From Vespula vulgaris (lineage: Eukaryota > Arthropoda > Insecta > Hymenoptera > Vespidae): a stretch of DNA of 64,000 nucleotides. The translations under genes were made by a program, and so were the position numbers. The stretch is taken from positions 5,061,501 to 5,125,500 of the forward strand of contig NC_066590.1 of the NCBI RefSeq assembly GCF_905475345.1, written 5' to 3'. The notes below the pieces were generated by a model. The model was not told where the DNA came from and searched no databases. It saw only the letters and a list, made by a program, of their open reading frames with translations. Positions 23,580 through 37,100 of this stretch are shown here, in pieces; position 1 is the first letter of the stretch, and each line of letters begins with the position of its first letter.

Positions 23580-24302
23580 CTTACCGATACGTTTCCGTGT
23601 TCAGTCTCGACATAAAATTCACGAGGATATACGTTGTTTCTTTTAATTGATATCTTAATTAATTTAATTAATCATAAGTAAATGTATTGCATTAGAGTGT
23701 TTCAATCGGATTATAAGAAACGATTAGATAGTAAAAGGATCAAGATAAACTTTTCAAATTAAATCATGTATAATGATTACCAAGGGTTGAAGAAAATCAT
23801 CGAAGAAAATTTTGTGCAGGTAGAACATAAAGTGGAAGAAAAAAAAAAGACACGGAAATACGACAAAGGTTGACAGATTTACGAGTGTTTTCTTTCTAAG
23901 TGAAACGATCTGTTTATTGTTCGATATTCATAAGACTATCTTGATAGAAGTAATCAGCTCATATTGTCATATCTAACTCGACATAAAATAAAATATTAGA
24001 ATGCAATTATTCGATGATATATATTTGTTTTAACCCATTAAACCGAACTTTGTTAATGCTATTATAAACTGACCCGTCATTTGTGACTATTATTGTTATC
24101 ATTATTATTATTATCTTCATGTTTAACATTTCACAAACTTCTGGTTCATAAGACTGGTTCTTTAGCAGTTTTTTTTTGCTATATTTTTTTTCGCATGTTT
24201 TTTTACTGCTATAATGCTTTCATTATGATTGCTGATTGTTGTTTGGAATATGCTTGCTTTTTGTATGTTTACGTATACGTATGTGCGTAAGTCTAATGTT
24301 TT

Positions 24303-24340
24303 GTTATTATTATTATTGTTGTTGTTGTTGTCGTTGTCGT

Positions 24341-24371
<31 letters not shown>
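24303..24371. repeat. (ATT)n/(GTT)n triplet repeat
   Basis: Short ATT triplets lead into GTT and GTC triplets. Confidence 0.9.
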
Positions 24372-25548
24372 ACTATAATTGTTATAAATATCAATATATT
24401 AATTTTGTCGCACAAACATTTCCAAGAAAATAATCCGATCACGTGTAAAGATATATCACGTGTCAAGCGTTCCTGACATTGTGCGTTCTCGTTTAAAACA
24501 TAGCAACCTGCGATGCGTGACTATCTACGAAAAAAAAAAAAGAAGAAGAAGAAAAAGAAGAAGAAAAATTAATAGCACTTAATTTTCCACGGTAAGATTC
24601 TTCGGACGAATCACGTGGAACATGGACGCTGATAAAGAAGAACTCAAAACTTGCTTGTGTCACGTTGCGCCGAAGCCGAAGGAAGAAGAAATAATAGGTT
24701 GGTCAACAACCGAACTAGGAAAATTACATAGCTCGAAAAATATTCCCTTCATTTTTTCTTCCACATAATAAATAGAATATCATTGAGTAAACTATCGTTA
24801 AAAATTACTCGAAAGTTTCGCTTCCATTCCGACGATCGACGTACTGTTAAATACGTCGAACGGAATCCTATAATATCTTCTGCGAAAAAACGTGAGCTTT
24901 CGAACGAGATAGTCGCGAAGATGTGCACGAGAATTATCAAAATTCAAACGCGATGCCTTTCCGAGTATGCTGCGATATAAAATCCACCGATATTCCAGGT
25001 AAATAGCCTTGAATCTATAAAAAAAAAAAAAGAAAAGACCGAAAGAAAGAAAGAAAGAAACAAGAAACAAGAAGAAAGTAAAAAAGTCGCTCGATTTCCA
25101 TGTTACCGTGCGAAAATTCTATCTTGTATAATCGTATAACGCGTACGAGTTAATGACTCGCTTGTATATGTGTGTGTGAGAAATCATAACTTTTATTCCT
25201 CTTTCTTTTTTGCCCTTTTTAGAATTTTACATAATACAAAAGAGGATAGTTCCCTAGTGACGCTTGTAGTTTCGAATGCCGAGAACTTCTTCCTCTATTC
25301 CAAAAGTTTTACACGAGTAGTAGTAGTTAAGTGGTGACTAGCCGAATTTACGAGGAAAACGTACGCACTCGCGTGCCGAGGAAGAAATAAGGGTAGGTAG
25401 GAAGGAAGAGAGAGAGAAAGAAAAAACGCGAGCGAGTTTAAATTAATGAGTCAACCCGATCATCGTTTCGCGCGAAAACCGACTGTTTTTCGTATGAAAC
25501 CCGAAATACGAGAAGCAATGAGAACAAGAGAGAGAGGAAAAGAAATAG

Positions 25549-25588
<40 letters not shown>
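25549..25588. repeat. Compound (TA)n(GA)n microsatellite
   Basis: About 18 nt of TA followed by about 22 nt of GA. Confidence 0.95.
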
Positions 25589-25589
<1 letters not shown>

Positions 25590-26403
25590 AGGCAGACGAA
25601 TAAGCGTATGACGAATACGGTTCTCGTTCGTTTCGTGAGATTGACACGTAGGACATTTTATTTATGTAAATTAGTCTACTTTCATAACCGTACTCATCTA
25701 TTACGCTCGTAATCATGCATCAACTCGTAATACTCGTCATCATAACCGATAATCGTTTCGATGAAAACGCACCAGGAGAATCCTTAGAATCTAGTATATA
25801 CTAAGAGCGAGGCATTACCGAACGTGCTTGATGGACGAACATGATCGTCCGTATCAAGAGTGCTCTCTTTTTATTTCTTTTCTTTTTTTCTTCAAGAAAA
25901 AAAAGAAAAAGAAAAATGTTTATCAATTTGCAAAAAATTGTTAGCTACACAAACTGTTACTTTCATATTCACCGTGAGTTTTTATCGTTTCTTAGAAATT
26001 TAGGTAAAAATTGATTAGAATGTATCGATGTACTTTGCGGAGAAAAACTTTCGATGCAACCAACACACGCACGTTCTATCTCGTAAACGTGATGCTCGTT
26101 AAAACGTTAAAGAAGACGTGCAAGATTTACAAGATCGCTAGCTTCGCGTATGTACATTAGTCATTCGAAGCAATGACTCACGAGGATCGTGTCGACTCTT
26201 TCAGGTTCGGCATATTGGGTGCTTTTATTTAATCCCATTATATCAAGCAAATTATATTCCCACTCTTCGTACGTAAAATCCAAAATGTAGAATTAATTAT
26301 AAAACGGCGCGATAAGAAATGAATCGACGAGTAAACAAAACTTTGTCGGCGTAATCGGCCGGAAACGAAACATCCTCTCGTTTTTCGAGAATTTAAAAAA
26401 AAA

Positions 26404-26559
<156 letters not shown>

Positions 26560-27019
26560 GAAGCATCGCGATTAACATACGTACATACATACATATATAT
26601 ATATATATAACATGAAATATCGGAGAAAAGAAGTTTCCTTGAATTACATTGGAAAGGTTATCGAAAAGAAACGAGTTCGTTGCACTTCTCTCAAAAAAGA
26701 AGGTCCATAGTGTATTTCTTTTGTTGTCAACTCGTAACCGGTCGCCGATCCTCTCTCGAAGGCAGTATTACGCGATCGAATTCGAGCCGCGTATCGATGC
26801 ATCGTATCCTACAGAAAAACGCCGTTTAACCGAAGGTCCGAAGTGGAAAAGGTCCGAGAGACAATTTTTCGAGAGGAGAAAGAGAGAAAGAGAGAAGGGA
26901 CAATAATTATCGATTCGTGTGGTCCTCGCGATCGCGAGCTCGCAAGAAGCGGATAGAGACATCGGGCACATTCCGATGGTACGAGAGGCACGCGGACGAC
27001 GTCGATGCTAGTCGAGAAG

Positions 27020-27033
27020 AAAGAGAAAGGGAG

Positions 27034-27074
<41 letters not shown>

Positions 27075-27077
27075 AAG
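27020..27077. repeat. (GAAA)n(GA)n purine repeat
   Basis: Purine tract of about 58 nt, passing from GAAA units to GA dinucleotides. Confidence 0.9.
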
Positions 27078-29740
27078 CATCTCCTTTTATCTCTCTTCGC
27101 CACCCTCTCCTCTTTCGGAACCGGAGGACCACCCAGAACAACCGATCCTCCTTCTCTCGCTCGAAGCGATATTCGATGCAAGTCTTTAAAGCGAGAATGA
27201 GAAGCTAAAAAGAAACAAAAAGTAAAAGGGAAAAAATAAGAAAAAAAAAAAAATAAGGAATAATCACGGAAGGACTCCTCTTTGGAAATTATCCAAAAAG
27301 CATTCTATGCGCCGACCTTATATGCATACTAAAGAACGCACGCTATCTGTCCGATTGATTACTTTCGATAACGGAGGCTCGAAGAAAAAAGAAAAGAAAA
27401 GAAAGGAAAATCTCTATGTAAAAAATATTTTTATCGATATCGTGGCTCGTGTGAAAAGTGACTTACCAAAGATAGAACGTATTGACATCGAGAAGGCTTT
27501 GAACGACGAATTGACGAGCGCGCGTGATCAGCGTTCATTCGGTTCGAAGCTTTGCGAGAAGATCGAAAGGTCAAATTCTTCGTCATGGAAGGGACAACTT
27601 TAGACAATTTTAAGAAAGACAGGACCCACCATTCGACACCTACCCCGTTTACCCCGAGATAACGTAATATAGAGGATATCGTGAAAATAATTGACATGCC
27701 ACCACGTCGATCTAAAAACTTGTCTTCGACACAACGACGAAGTTATGACCGTCCGAAGGTTAGATTCGTCAACGAGCGTGAAGGTTTACGAGGAGGGAAA
27801 GACAAAAGACTACGAACACCTTGTTTCTTCAGATTGGGGTAGCAACGAGATTTTGTACGATATACCGGGTGTCCCCGTATCATCTCCATATCGTACGTTT
27901 ATACGATCACGATGAAAAGAATCGAAACCTTTCGATTTTTTAAAGGAGGCCCTTTTAGAATGGCATCCAACGTATTTGTACGTGATATCGTAAGCAAATT
28001 TCTCGATACATTATTCTGAATCACCTGAGGTATAGGTATACACATCGGCAAGGACGTCTGGTTGTTGACATCTCTCATTGTAAATACTCGTGATCGTCCT
28101 TTCAGAAACTTCTACTACATCGTGCAACAAAAAATATCGGACCGGCATGTTCGCTCATGCCATCTATAATAAAAACATATACCTATGTACATACATAGTT
28201 ACATACGTAATGACAGTTTTATGTAGAATACTTTCCTTATGTAATACGATTAAAAGAGAAAAGAGAAAAAAGAAGAAAATGTATAAACTACGTAACTAAC
28301 TCACAGGTGATATCCCACGATGAACCATCGTGTAGAATCTCGAACGAGTTCCACGCCATGAAACGTTACACGTATCGCGCACAAACATTTCACTCGACGT
28401 ACGTTCAACGTTCATTCAATTTCGTCCGCGCGAGGAAATTCACCCAGAATCGAGAAATCGTTCGTTTCGATAACGGAAGATCACCATAAATCTTTCGCGA
28501 ACGATCGAACCCTTCAACGAGCCTCGAACACTTCATCACGAATTTTGACGTAGTTACTATCATCGACTCGAACGCGATTACTATCAGGTGGCAGCACCGA
28601 TTCTTCTCTATTACCTACATACTCTCTCTATTTTAACTTTCGATCACTATCCCTATTCCCTCTAGGATTTATCGAAATTGAAAATAACGATTAGCGAAGT
28701 GCAGACTAGTTTCTCGTTGTCGTTCTCTATAAACGGAAATTAAATACGATATTTCCATCCTTCCTCATTGGCATGAATTTACAATTGAAAGTAGTCGAGC
28801 AAATTTCCTCATCCTTTTCGATCCTCGTTTTAGCATCAACGAATAATATCTCTGCAAAGTATATCCACTTGATTAAATCCAATCTCTCTGTGGAGTAACC
28901 GGAAGTCTGTCCTTGAACGTAGGCCGCTAACCGTTATCGGTCAAAAAGTTCGTGCTAATCCAAGCAGAAGGATCAGAGAGAGGTTCGACGACACGAACAC
29001 GAAGACGCAACGCGTTCGAACTAATTTTAGTTTGCTCTCGCGATCGGGATGCATCGACTTTGCCATGCCAAGAAAGGAGAGAAAGAAAAAAGACGAGAAA
29101 TGGAATGCTTTAATAAGATCGAGCAAAGCTTTGATTCACACGCTACTCCTCGCAAGATGTTGCGCCTCTGCGCAGCTATCGTTCCTTCTCTCTCGGATTC
29201 GTTATTATTTTTAGCATGTGATCGACTCGACTGCAACTCGAGCTTTATGAGTTTGCAACGAGGTGGTATTCTAACGAAGAATACCGAAGAAAAGAGACGA
29301 TGGAGACTATGCCATACATTAGGTCATCTCGCTGTTACAGGCTTGGCGCGCATAATGATCGACCGTTCTGTCACCAAAGGCCGATCCGAAGTGTCGATCC
29401 TTTTACACTCGACGCTATATACCGCACCTTCTTTAGTCGGTACTCATTCAAATGGTATGCCGAATATAACCAAACCGAACGAAATATTTACCTACTTGAT
29501 CTTTAAAAAGTTTACTAACAAACAGGTTTTAATGACGTGTGAGCATAAAATATAAATAATCTCGAAAGAATGATCTAACGTAATCGAGCGTAATCAAACG
29601 TCGAAAAGTCAAAGATACATTTTATGCATTTTCCCGTTTTATCCCGACGACAAAATCTTGGATAAAGTTTCTTTTTATCAGCACGTGCTGTGTCACGTGT
29701 AGCTTAATCGTTCTCTCAAGAGAATCATCCGGTAGATGAT

Positions 29741-29762
29741 CCTATCTATCTATCTATCTATC
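29741..29762. repeat. (TATC)n microsatellite
   Basis: Five to six TATC units. Confidence 0.9.
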
Positions 29763-30854
29763 GGAAGTATGATGACATAATATGTGTTATTGTAATTAAA
29801 TAACAATTTATAAGTATTACCTTCGTATGTGCCTTTACGCATGTATATATATATTCTTTTTTATCAAATTATTAAACATTCAGTATTTTATTATAATATT
29901 GACCATAATCGATTGCTAATGTTAATTACTTTTCTTCGAGAATCGATCAGTCAAAGATTATCGATCGTTGACAAGAAAATTTACAAAGGTAGTGACACAT
30001 ACGGAAACTCCTGGTACACGGATATTGTCGTTAAATATCCCTCTTCGTTTCAATATACGAGGAAAGATTCCTTCTTAGCGTATGCAACATGCGTATGCAA
30101 CATTATGGTGTATCATCGGAAAATAACGAATACGTATATATATATATATACACGTAAAAAGTACGCGAACACCGTGTCGATCATGCGGAATCCGCGTTAA
30201 AAAAAAAAAAAAAGAAAAAAGAAAGAAAAAAAATCTACAAATGCGTATCTGGTTCATCATCTAATGTGAGAATAACGAGGAAGGTCATCGATGACTTGGA
30301 CGTTATTGTCGAGATGATGACTCTTATGCCTGTTTCTAAGGGTCAATGGAAATAAACCTCGTCGTCTGGACAATATCCTCTTTTATTCAAAATTCTTTCC
30401 AAGAAGACTATACGAGAGAAAAATCTTGAAAGGCCGATCATCAGTTTCCGTCCGTCTGCCGCGGATAGATCTCGCGTGCGTCACTGCAACGCGGATACGA
30501 TACTAGCGAAACTAGTACAGTTCTTGGATCCGTTGGATCCATTAAGAAAAATGACAATAACGTAGTTTAATCCTTTCGAAACTCGGATCTTTCGTTTTCT
30601 CCGCCAAACGACGTATCTCTACTGATTGTATGCAAAGAAACGTGCGCTTCCTATTTTTAGAGAATGATTTTCTACTGCGTCATTATTTTTGTTGCGAAGG
30701 AATCACCGCGCGTGTTGCGTTACGTCAATGCGAGCAGAAAATATTCAAAGATTTATTGCGAAATGATAGTGGGAAAATCGCGTACTCCTTGGACGATACA
30801 AAGGGCAGTCGGATAGTTTAGCTAAAGGAAGAGAGATAGAGAGACAGAGAGAAA

Positions 30855-30888
<34 letters not shown>

Positions 30889-31181
30889 CCTTCTCACGAG
30901 ATGCGATGTACCATTGTCGTTTTCTAACGTTCCAACCGCTAATGGTCCGACGTTCATTACGCGTCCGTGACTGTCAGGCTCGACGCGAGAGAGGCATTGA
31001 CGAAGAGATCAATCGACATCAAGGCAAACGACTCGCGATCAAAACATTGCTAATGGGCTTGCACGCAGCGCGTACTCTCTAATCAACGAGCTTGACTTTG
31101 ATGTCACGTACGATAATGGCCTTTCGCCTTTTCTTCTAGCTTGCTGCCTTAACCGCTCGACTGTTTCTTATTGTTGCCGGT

Positions 31182-31300
31182 CGTTAGGGTACGTACGTTA
31201 GACTAATCCTAATCGCATTCCAAAATGCAAATTTTCAAGCTGACCGGTATTATTTCCCTATAATTAATTTATGCAAAACATAAATTTATTGCTCGGATTA
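31182..31300. promoter_or_regulatory. Homeodomain/Caudal-type motif cluster
   Basis: TAATCC near 31205 and GGATTA near 31294 match K50 homeodomain (Orthodenticle/Bicoid-type) sites. Between them, arms 31266-31273 (AATTTATG) and 31279-31286 (CATAAATT) form a perfect inverted repeat with a 5-nt spacer. Each arm contains a TTTATG Caudal-like core. Motifs are seen; enhancer function is inference. Confidence 0.35.
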
Positions 31301-32470
31301 ACGATTTGTCCTTAATTCGTCGTAGAATATAGAAGAATTAATACCGAATACAAACTCATTCGTTCATCAAGAATCGATATACTTTGCGTAATTACGTAAA
31401 ATGTATGTAAGCGGAATACGTTCTATTCGTCTAAGCTAATAATTTAAAGTTGGTAAATCTGGTAAACCCGAAAGGAAAGTAGATGTTCTTCGAGTACGAA
31501 TCGATATTCGTTCGAGAGATTTTACTCCAACGGCGATGTTCACCCACGCGCGAATTACCATGGCCTAACGTCATAAGTGCTACGTCATTCTTTTCTTGGA
31601 TTTCTGTTAAACGGTGTAAGTAGGTAAGTGCAATGCGTTCTTCTTAAAAAGTAATCCTCGTTTCTCCGTCTCTTATCCTTTTCCTTCGTCGTTACTCTTT
31701 CCGAAAGGATGATTCTTTTGAATCATCGAACCGAACCTACTTTGCGTGGGTTTCGTCTTAAAACATTCGTATTTGAGATATATAATTCATTGACATTCTT
31801 CTCGTATTCAAAATCGCGTTGTTACGTGAAGAATCCTGATCGATTAAAATTTATATCGAGGACACGTTACTTACGTAAATCAGTTTAATATATCGTCGAA
31901 TGATGAAATGAAGAGATTTTATGGAGAAGAAAAAGATAATCATTTCACTCACCTCACTCAAACGAGGAACCAGGATATTTATTGGTCGTTTATCGATGGA
32001 AACCTTTCCTCCTCTTCGAATTCGGATTCTGTAACAATAAAAGGAAGAGGAAAATCAGGACGAATTTTCCTCTATACGATCGCGTAATCAAATACGTAAA
32101 TTTTTATTCGGGGATTTAATCTAACATATTGTGTGGAGGATATTTTAAGAATTTATGCAAGCAGTTTTGCAATATGCTTCTTTTTTATTATCCTGCAATA
32201 TCTATTCTTTCTATCTCTGTCTTTCTGAATATTTCTTCGGTTGTATCGTCATTAGATATACGACGTACATACGTCAGGTAAATCAAAGCGAAGCAACGAT
32301 AAAAAAAAAAAGAAATGAATAAAAAAGAAGCTGTCATCCTTCGAGCACAACGCGTATTGTCTCTTCTTAATGATACGCTACGAATCAGCATCTAACCCTC
32401 GTGACGAGTATCTCGTGTCCTTCGACTTGGTACTTTCCTTTTTTAAATAAACGGTTTATCATTTTTTACC

Positions 32471-32492
32471 TAGATAGATAAATAGATAGATG

Positions 32493-32524
<32 letters not shown>
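32471..32524. repeat. (TAGA)n microsatellite
   Basis: About 50 nt of TAGA units with a few AATA and TGGA variants. Confidence 0.9.
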
Positions 32525-32526
<2 letters not shown>

Positions 32527-32784
32527 TTTATTAACAGTTTTATCGACAGTCATGAGACATCTCATATATTAATAGTATTCTATAAAACGCAATTCTCCGA
32601 GTAACAAAACATAGTAATAAAATTACTAAATATTCTGTAGATATATAAAAGGAAAAAGGATAAATAATAAACATCGATCGTTAAATGGAATATTTAAAAA
32701 TATAATAAGAAAATGAAGATACTTCGAAATATTTTCGCCAGAGACAAATAATAAAAAAGAAACAGACAAGCTGAGAAAAAACAT

Positions 32785-32818
<34 letters not shown>

Positions 32819-33804
32819 TAGTTATACCTACGTCTCTCATCGAAGCATTCATCTCGTTTCGAAGAAGAAATTTAACGTGAGTGTGCTTCGAAGTATCAGG
32901 ATACGATAAGAGATACATCTGGCTCGTTCACTTCGTTCCAGTTAGCAAGGAAGATTATTGATAAGAGATAGCAGAGAGTGCCAGCGAGAGACTGTACGGC
33001 ACCTGCTTTCGTTTTCCAAGTAATCGCTCTGGATTTCGCCAGAGTTCGCTCCGTCCATTGGCATTTGTAAATTCTGCATCCGTTCGTGCTTTCCTGACGA
33101 CGCATACCGAGAACGAACGAAGGGCTACGTATGATATATATACATATACATATATATGTATATATATATATATGAATATATATATGAATATATATATATG
33201 TATACGCACATACACAAGTATGTATGAATACCGAGTGATAGCATCGGGAACATACCGATACGTACCATCACGAAACGACAGAGTCGAGAAAGGGTTGGGT
33301 TTAAGATGCCGTCGGCAGCGCGTAGAGATCATTTTCTTCCTATGATTCATCGCGGTGTCTTCGTCCTTCGGGATCGCATTGGCGAGAATCTCGACGGGGG
33401 ATCGCACGATATCGCGTTACCCTTCTTTTCGCGTGCACCTGCGAGAGAGCTCTCGATCGTATAGGTATATATATATATATATATTTGTGTGAACATTCCT
33501 CATGAAATTCTTTAAAGAACTTTATGTTCCTATGATTCAAATGTTTGTTTTCTTTTTCTTTTCTTTTCTTTTCTTTTTTCTTCTTCTCATTTAGCTTCGC
33601 ACATAAAAGAATATATTTCAATATAATTTTATATAAAGATTCATCCATATCTATGATTAATTTGCATTAGTTACTACTCCTTTCTCATTACTCCTCATAT
33701 CTCATTCATCTCGTTCGATAAACCGATTAATTATGAGTAGTCGCGATCACTCACTCATTTATGAATTCGTTTCATTCAACGTCACGATGTCTTCTTAGAT
33801 CGAA

Positions 33805-34254
33805 CCAATTGCCGGAAAGTTTCAATATTCCTTACGTCAATATTACATATGACGCTAACGTTTTATAGTTACGTCATCGACAAATGCATATAACGAGAAA
33901 ATTAGTTCTAATTGATTAGTCCTAATTGAAAGATAAAACTCGATATACAAAATATATTAACACGCACACGTACACATACACACGTTTAAATTTGAAAAGG
34001 GAGACACAACACGGTTCAATGCTCGCTAAAAGAAATTGCCGGAAAGTTCCAGTATTCCTTACGTCAATATTATATATGACGCTAACGTTTTATATGTTAC
34101 GTCATTGGCAAATGCATATAACGAGAACGTTAATTCTAATTGATTAGCAATAAAACTCGACATACAAAATATATTAACATACACTCACACATATATATAT
34201 ATATTTCAATTAGAAAAGAGAGACACAACGTAGTTCAACGCTCGGTAAAAGAAA
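33805..34254. repeat. Two-copy tandem duplication, 227-bp unit
   Basis: The segment starting GCCGGAAAGTTTCAATATTCC at 33811 recurs at 34038 as GCCGGAAAGTTCCAGTATTCC. Similarity continues across the unit: a TTACGTCA pair, GACGCTAACGTTTTATA, CAAATGCATATAACGAGAA, an ACAAAATATATTAACA block and GAGACACAAC. The copies differ by scattered substitutions and a variable TA/CA spacer. Unit boundaries are approximate. Confidence 0.9.
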
Positions 34255-36910
34255 CACAGTATTTCTCAAAATTGAACATATTTGAAAAGAAAAGAAAAAA
34301 TATCGCTGATATCCCTGGATGGTTATCGATCCGATAACTCGAAGGAACTCATTCGATTAAGATTGAATTAATTACGTGATCCAAGTGTCACAGTCTACGT
34401 TCTTCGCAGGAGATCGGTTTACGTTAGGCCATGTGTTAACGCTTTTCAATTGATAAGATAGCAAGCCGACCTATCGCTACTACGTGCCATCACAAATCGT
34501 ATCACGACTCGTACGCTATCCAACATCCGTTTACGCGATATCTCGAGCCTTTATAAAGCCGATAAGCCGGAGCTCTTTCTCTTGCGTGTTAATGTAACCT
34601 CCCTTCTCATCGTATAAGCGTACTACGATTTACGTATTCTCATATCTTTACGTTCCACGCGTAACCTACTCACGTTTCCTTTCTTGTCCTTCATTCATCC
34701 TGAAAAGAACTTGTATCGCCGGTTATGGCACGTAAAAGACCATATCGATTTTTTTCTCTTTATCGATCGATCGCGTGAAAAAAAAAAAAGAAAAGAAAAA
34801 GAGACAAAACTAAAAAAGAAAGAAGAAGAAAAGATGATTACTATCCAACTAAATAAAAAGATCGAGGTTATAATTCAATAACATCATTAATGAAACGATA
34901 TCGACAAATAAACAGAGATACGTGAATGAAATTGAACTAATTAAGAAGGTCGCACGTGTAGTTTAAAAATAGATGTCATTGATGAGACAATGTTGACAAA
35001 TAAATTATGTAAATAAAATCGATTTGATCGTGTGTAAGGAAAAATAAAAAAAAAAAGTAGTGTGAATATAAACATCGTCTTATTTCCATTTCGAGAATAT
35101 ATAGATAATACGTCGTTTATTTTTGAGAGAACGGATACACGCATAAGGATCTACATTTTTATTCGTTTCTTTTTTTAACGAGTGACTCGATGTTTCGCGC
35201 GAGAGAGCACAGAGGAGCTTGGTATTTCCCGTAAGACTTTTTCCCGAATTATTATACCACATAGAGGAGAAGTTTCGTAAGGCATCGCCAAATAAGAATG
35301 GAAGGGGGAAAAAAGATAAAAAAGAAAGCGACGAATTTCGAGTGGTCCAATGAGAAACAGAGCGTTCGTCGACGACGAACTCTTATAGTTCGTCGTCGAG
35401 CAACGCTGAATCATGCTCGGTACGATTCCAGGAACGTTCCATTCATCTCCGAGCAATGTCTCGGCCAACTCTCGAAGGCGGTAGTGAGTCTTGCGGAATC
35501 GAAGAACCTGCTTGCGGAAGGAACCGTCCTTCCCCAGTCATCCTGACCCCATTCCAAGGAGGGTCGCGGTTTTGAGGACGCATGCTTCCTAATAAAGTCG
35601 TTCGTTTCGTCGTTTTGTCATCGCTATGTTTCCGTACATGGTATCGAGGGGAGAAAAAAAAAGAAAGAAAAGGAAGGAAAGAAAAAATATATTAATCCTA
35701 GTCCTACATTAATTCTTGATAACGAGAATCGATCGAACACGCGCGTGTTCCTCTTGTTAAACCGGGAAAAATAATTAGAATAGCTTTGAGGAAAGTGTAA
35801 GCTTAAGTCATAAAGCAACTACTTAGACACCACAGAGAAACTTTTTTGCCGATAATCTTTCTCAGGATTCGCACCTGCGTCAAGAATATGCAAAGAGAGT
35901 CGCGTTCGAAGATGTAACGTTCAACACTTACGTATTCTCAAACAATATTCGTCATCGACGACCTAATGTCGCCTACCGAAGAAGTCCTTCAAAAGTTTCA
36001 AATCGATCGATTCCGGAAACGAAGAAAATATATATGTTTCTGAATCATTGCGATAGAATTCGAACGGGTATAGAGAAATCGTGAGACGAGTTTCCCGTCT
36101 TTATTACTTTGCAAAGTGTACACGCCTTTGGTTACGAGCACCGTTTTCTCCTTTCGTTTCGTTTTTTTTTTTCTTTCTTTCTTTCTTAAGAGACAGAGAA
36201 AGAGGTGCGATCCCTGCGTAAAATCGAATACCGTTATATCGACTATTTTTAGATCGGTCTACCTGATTAAACGCACGTCGTTCTAATTGTAAGTCGAAGT
36301 TAAAAGACCAGTCTACTCGTACTAACATTATTCATGACGATACGATCGCTAACGTTGAAATGTATATCGATCGAATGATTATCGAGAATGGTATTGTTAA
36401 TTTCCGTTGGAACCTTCGATTCAAAAATCAAAGATAATGCTTTAGATATCCGACGATGATACCTTGAAGACGATATGGCGCAATCTAGATCGAGAAGCGA
36501 AGGTGAGTTTCCTCGAAGGAGAATCCTTTTACTCGGATGAAACAACAACGACAGTGAAAACATTTCGTGCCTATTTTTCTTGATAAAACTCATCGTCTGG
36601 ACGTCTTCGTTAGTTACGTGTAAAGAACGATCGTATATATGAATATCAAATCTAATGTTCTTCCCCAGTAAAAAACGGAATGTTGAATCACGAGAAAGAC
36701 TAACGAAGAAAATAGACAAACTATTAATCAAGTATCTATACATAGATAGTCCCTCGATCGAGCACAAATATTAATTTCAATTTTTTTCTTAAAAATATAA
36801 CGATTTAATACAAATCCGACATTAGGCAAATTATTACTTAAACCATTTATACTCGTTGCTTAGTTTTGATTAAGCAACAATATAAATCTCAAATATTTCT
36901 ATAAGAATAA

Positions 36911-37100
36911 ATATCTAAATTCTATGCATCGACGATCATTCGAATGCGATTAATAAAAATTCGACCGACATTCTGAGATAAACGAATGTTTATACAATTA
37001 AGTATCCTATTATTTAAAGTCTCGATCGAAAAATATATATATCCAAATTCCGATGCATCCGACAATCATTCACATTCGGTTAATAAAAATTCGAATTACG
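36911..37100. repeat. Diverged direct repeat, about 128-bp spacing
   Basis: A segment from 36911 (with TCTAAATTCTATGCATCGAC) is echoed from about 37039 (TCCAAATTCCGATGCATCCGAC). Both continue to the shared block TTAATAAAAATTCGA. The copies are clearly related but with many differences. Confidence 0.6.

Noticed and set aside
29049..29555. 168-codon plus-strand frame without simple repeats
   Set aside because: No recognisable domain, signal peptide or splice partners. One or two frames of this length are expected by chance in 64 kb.
36300..36767. 155-codon minus-strand frame
   Set aside because: Composition follows local AT-rich DNA and no motif is visible.
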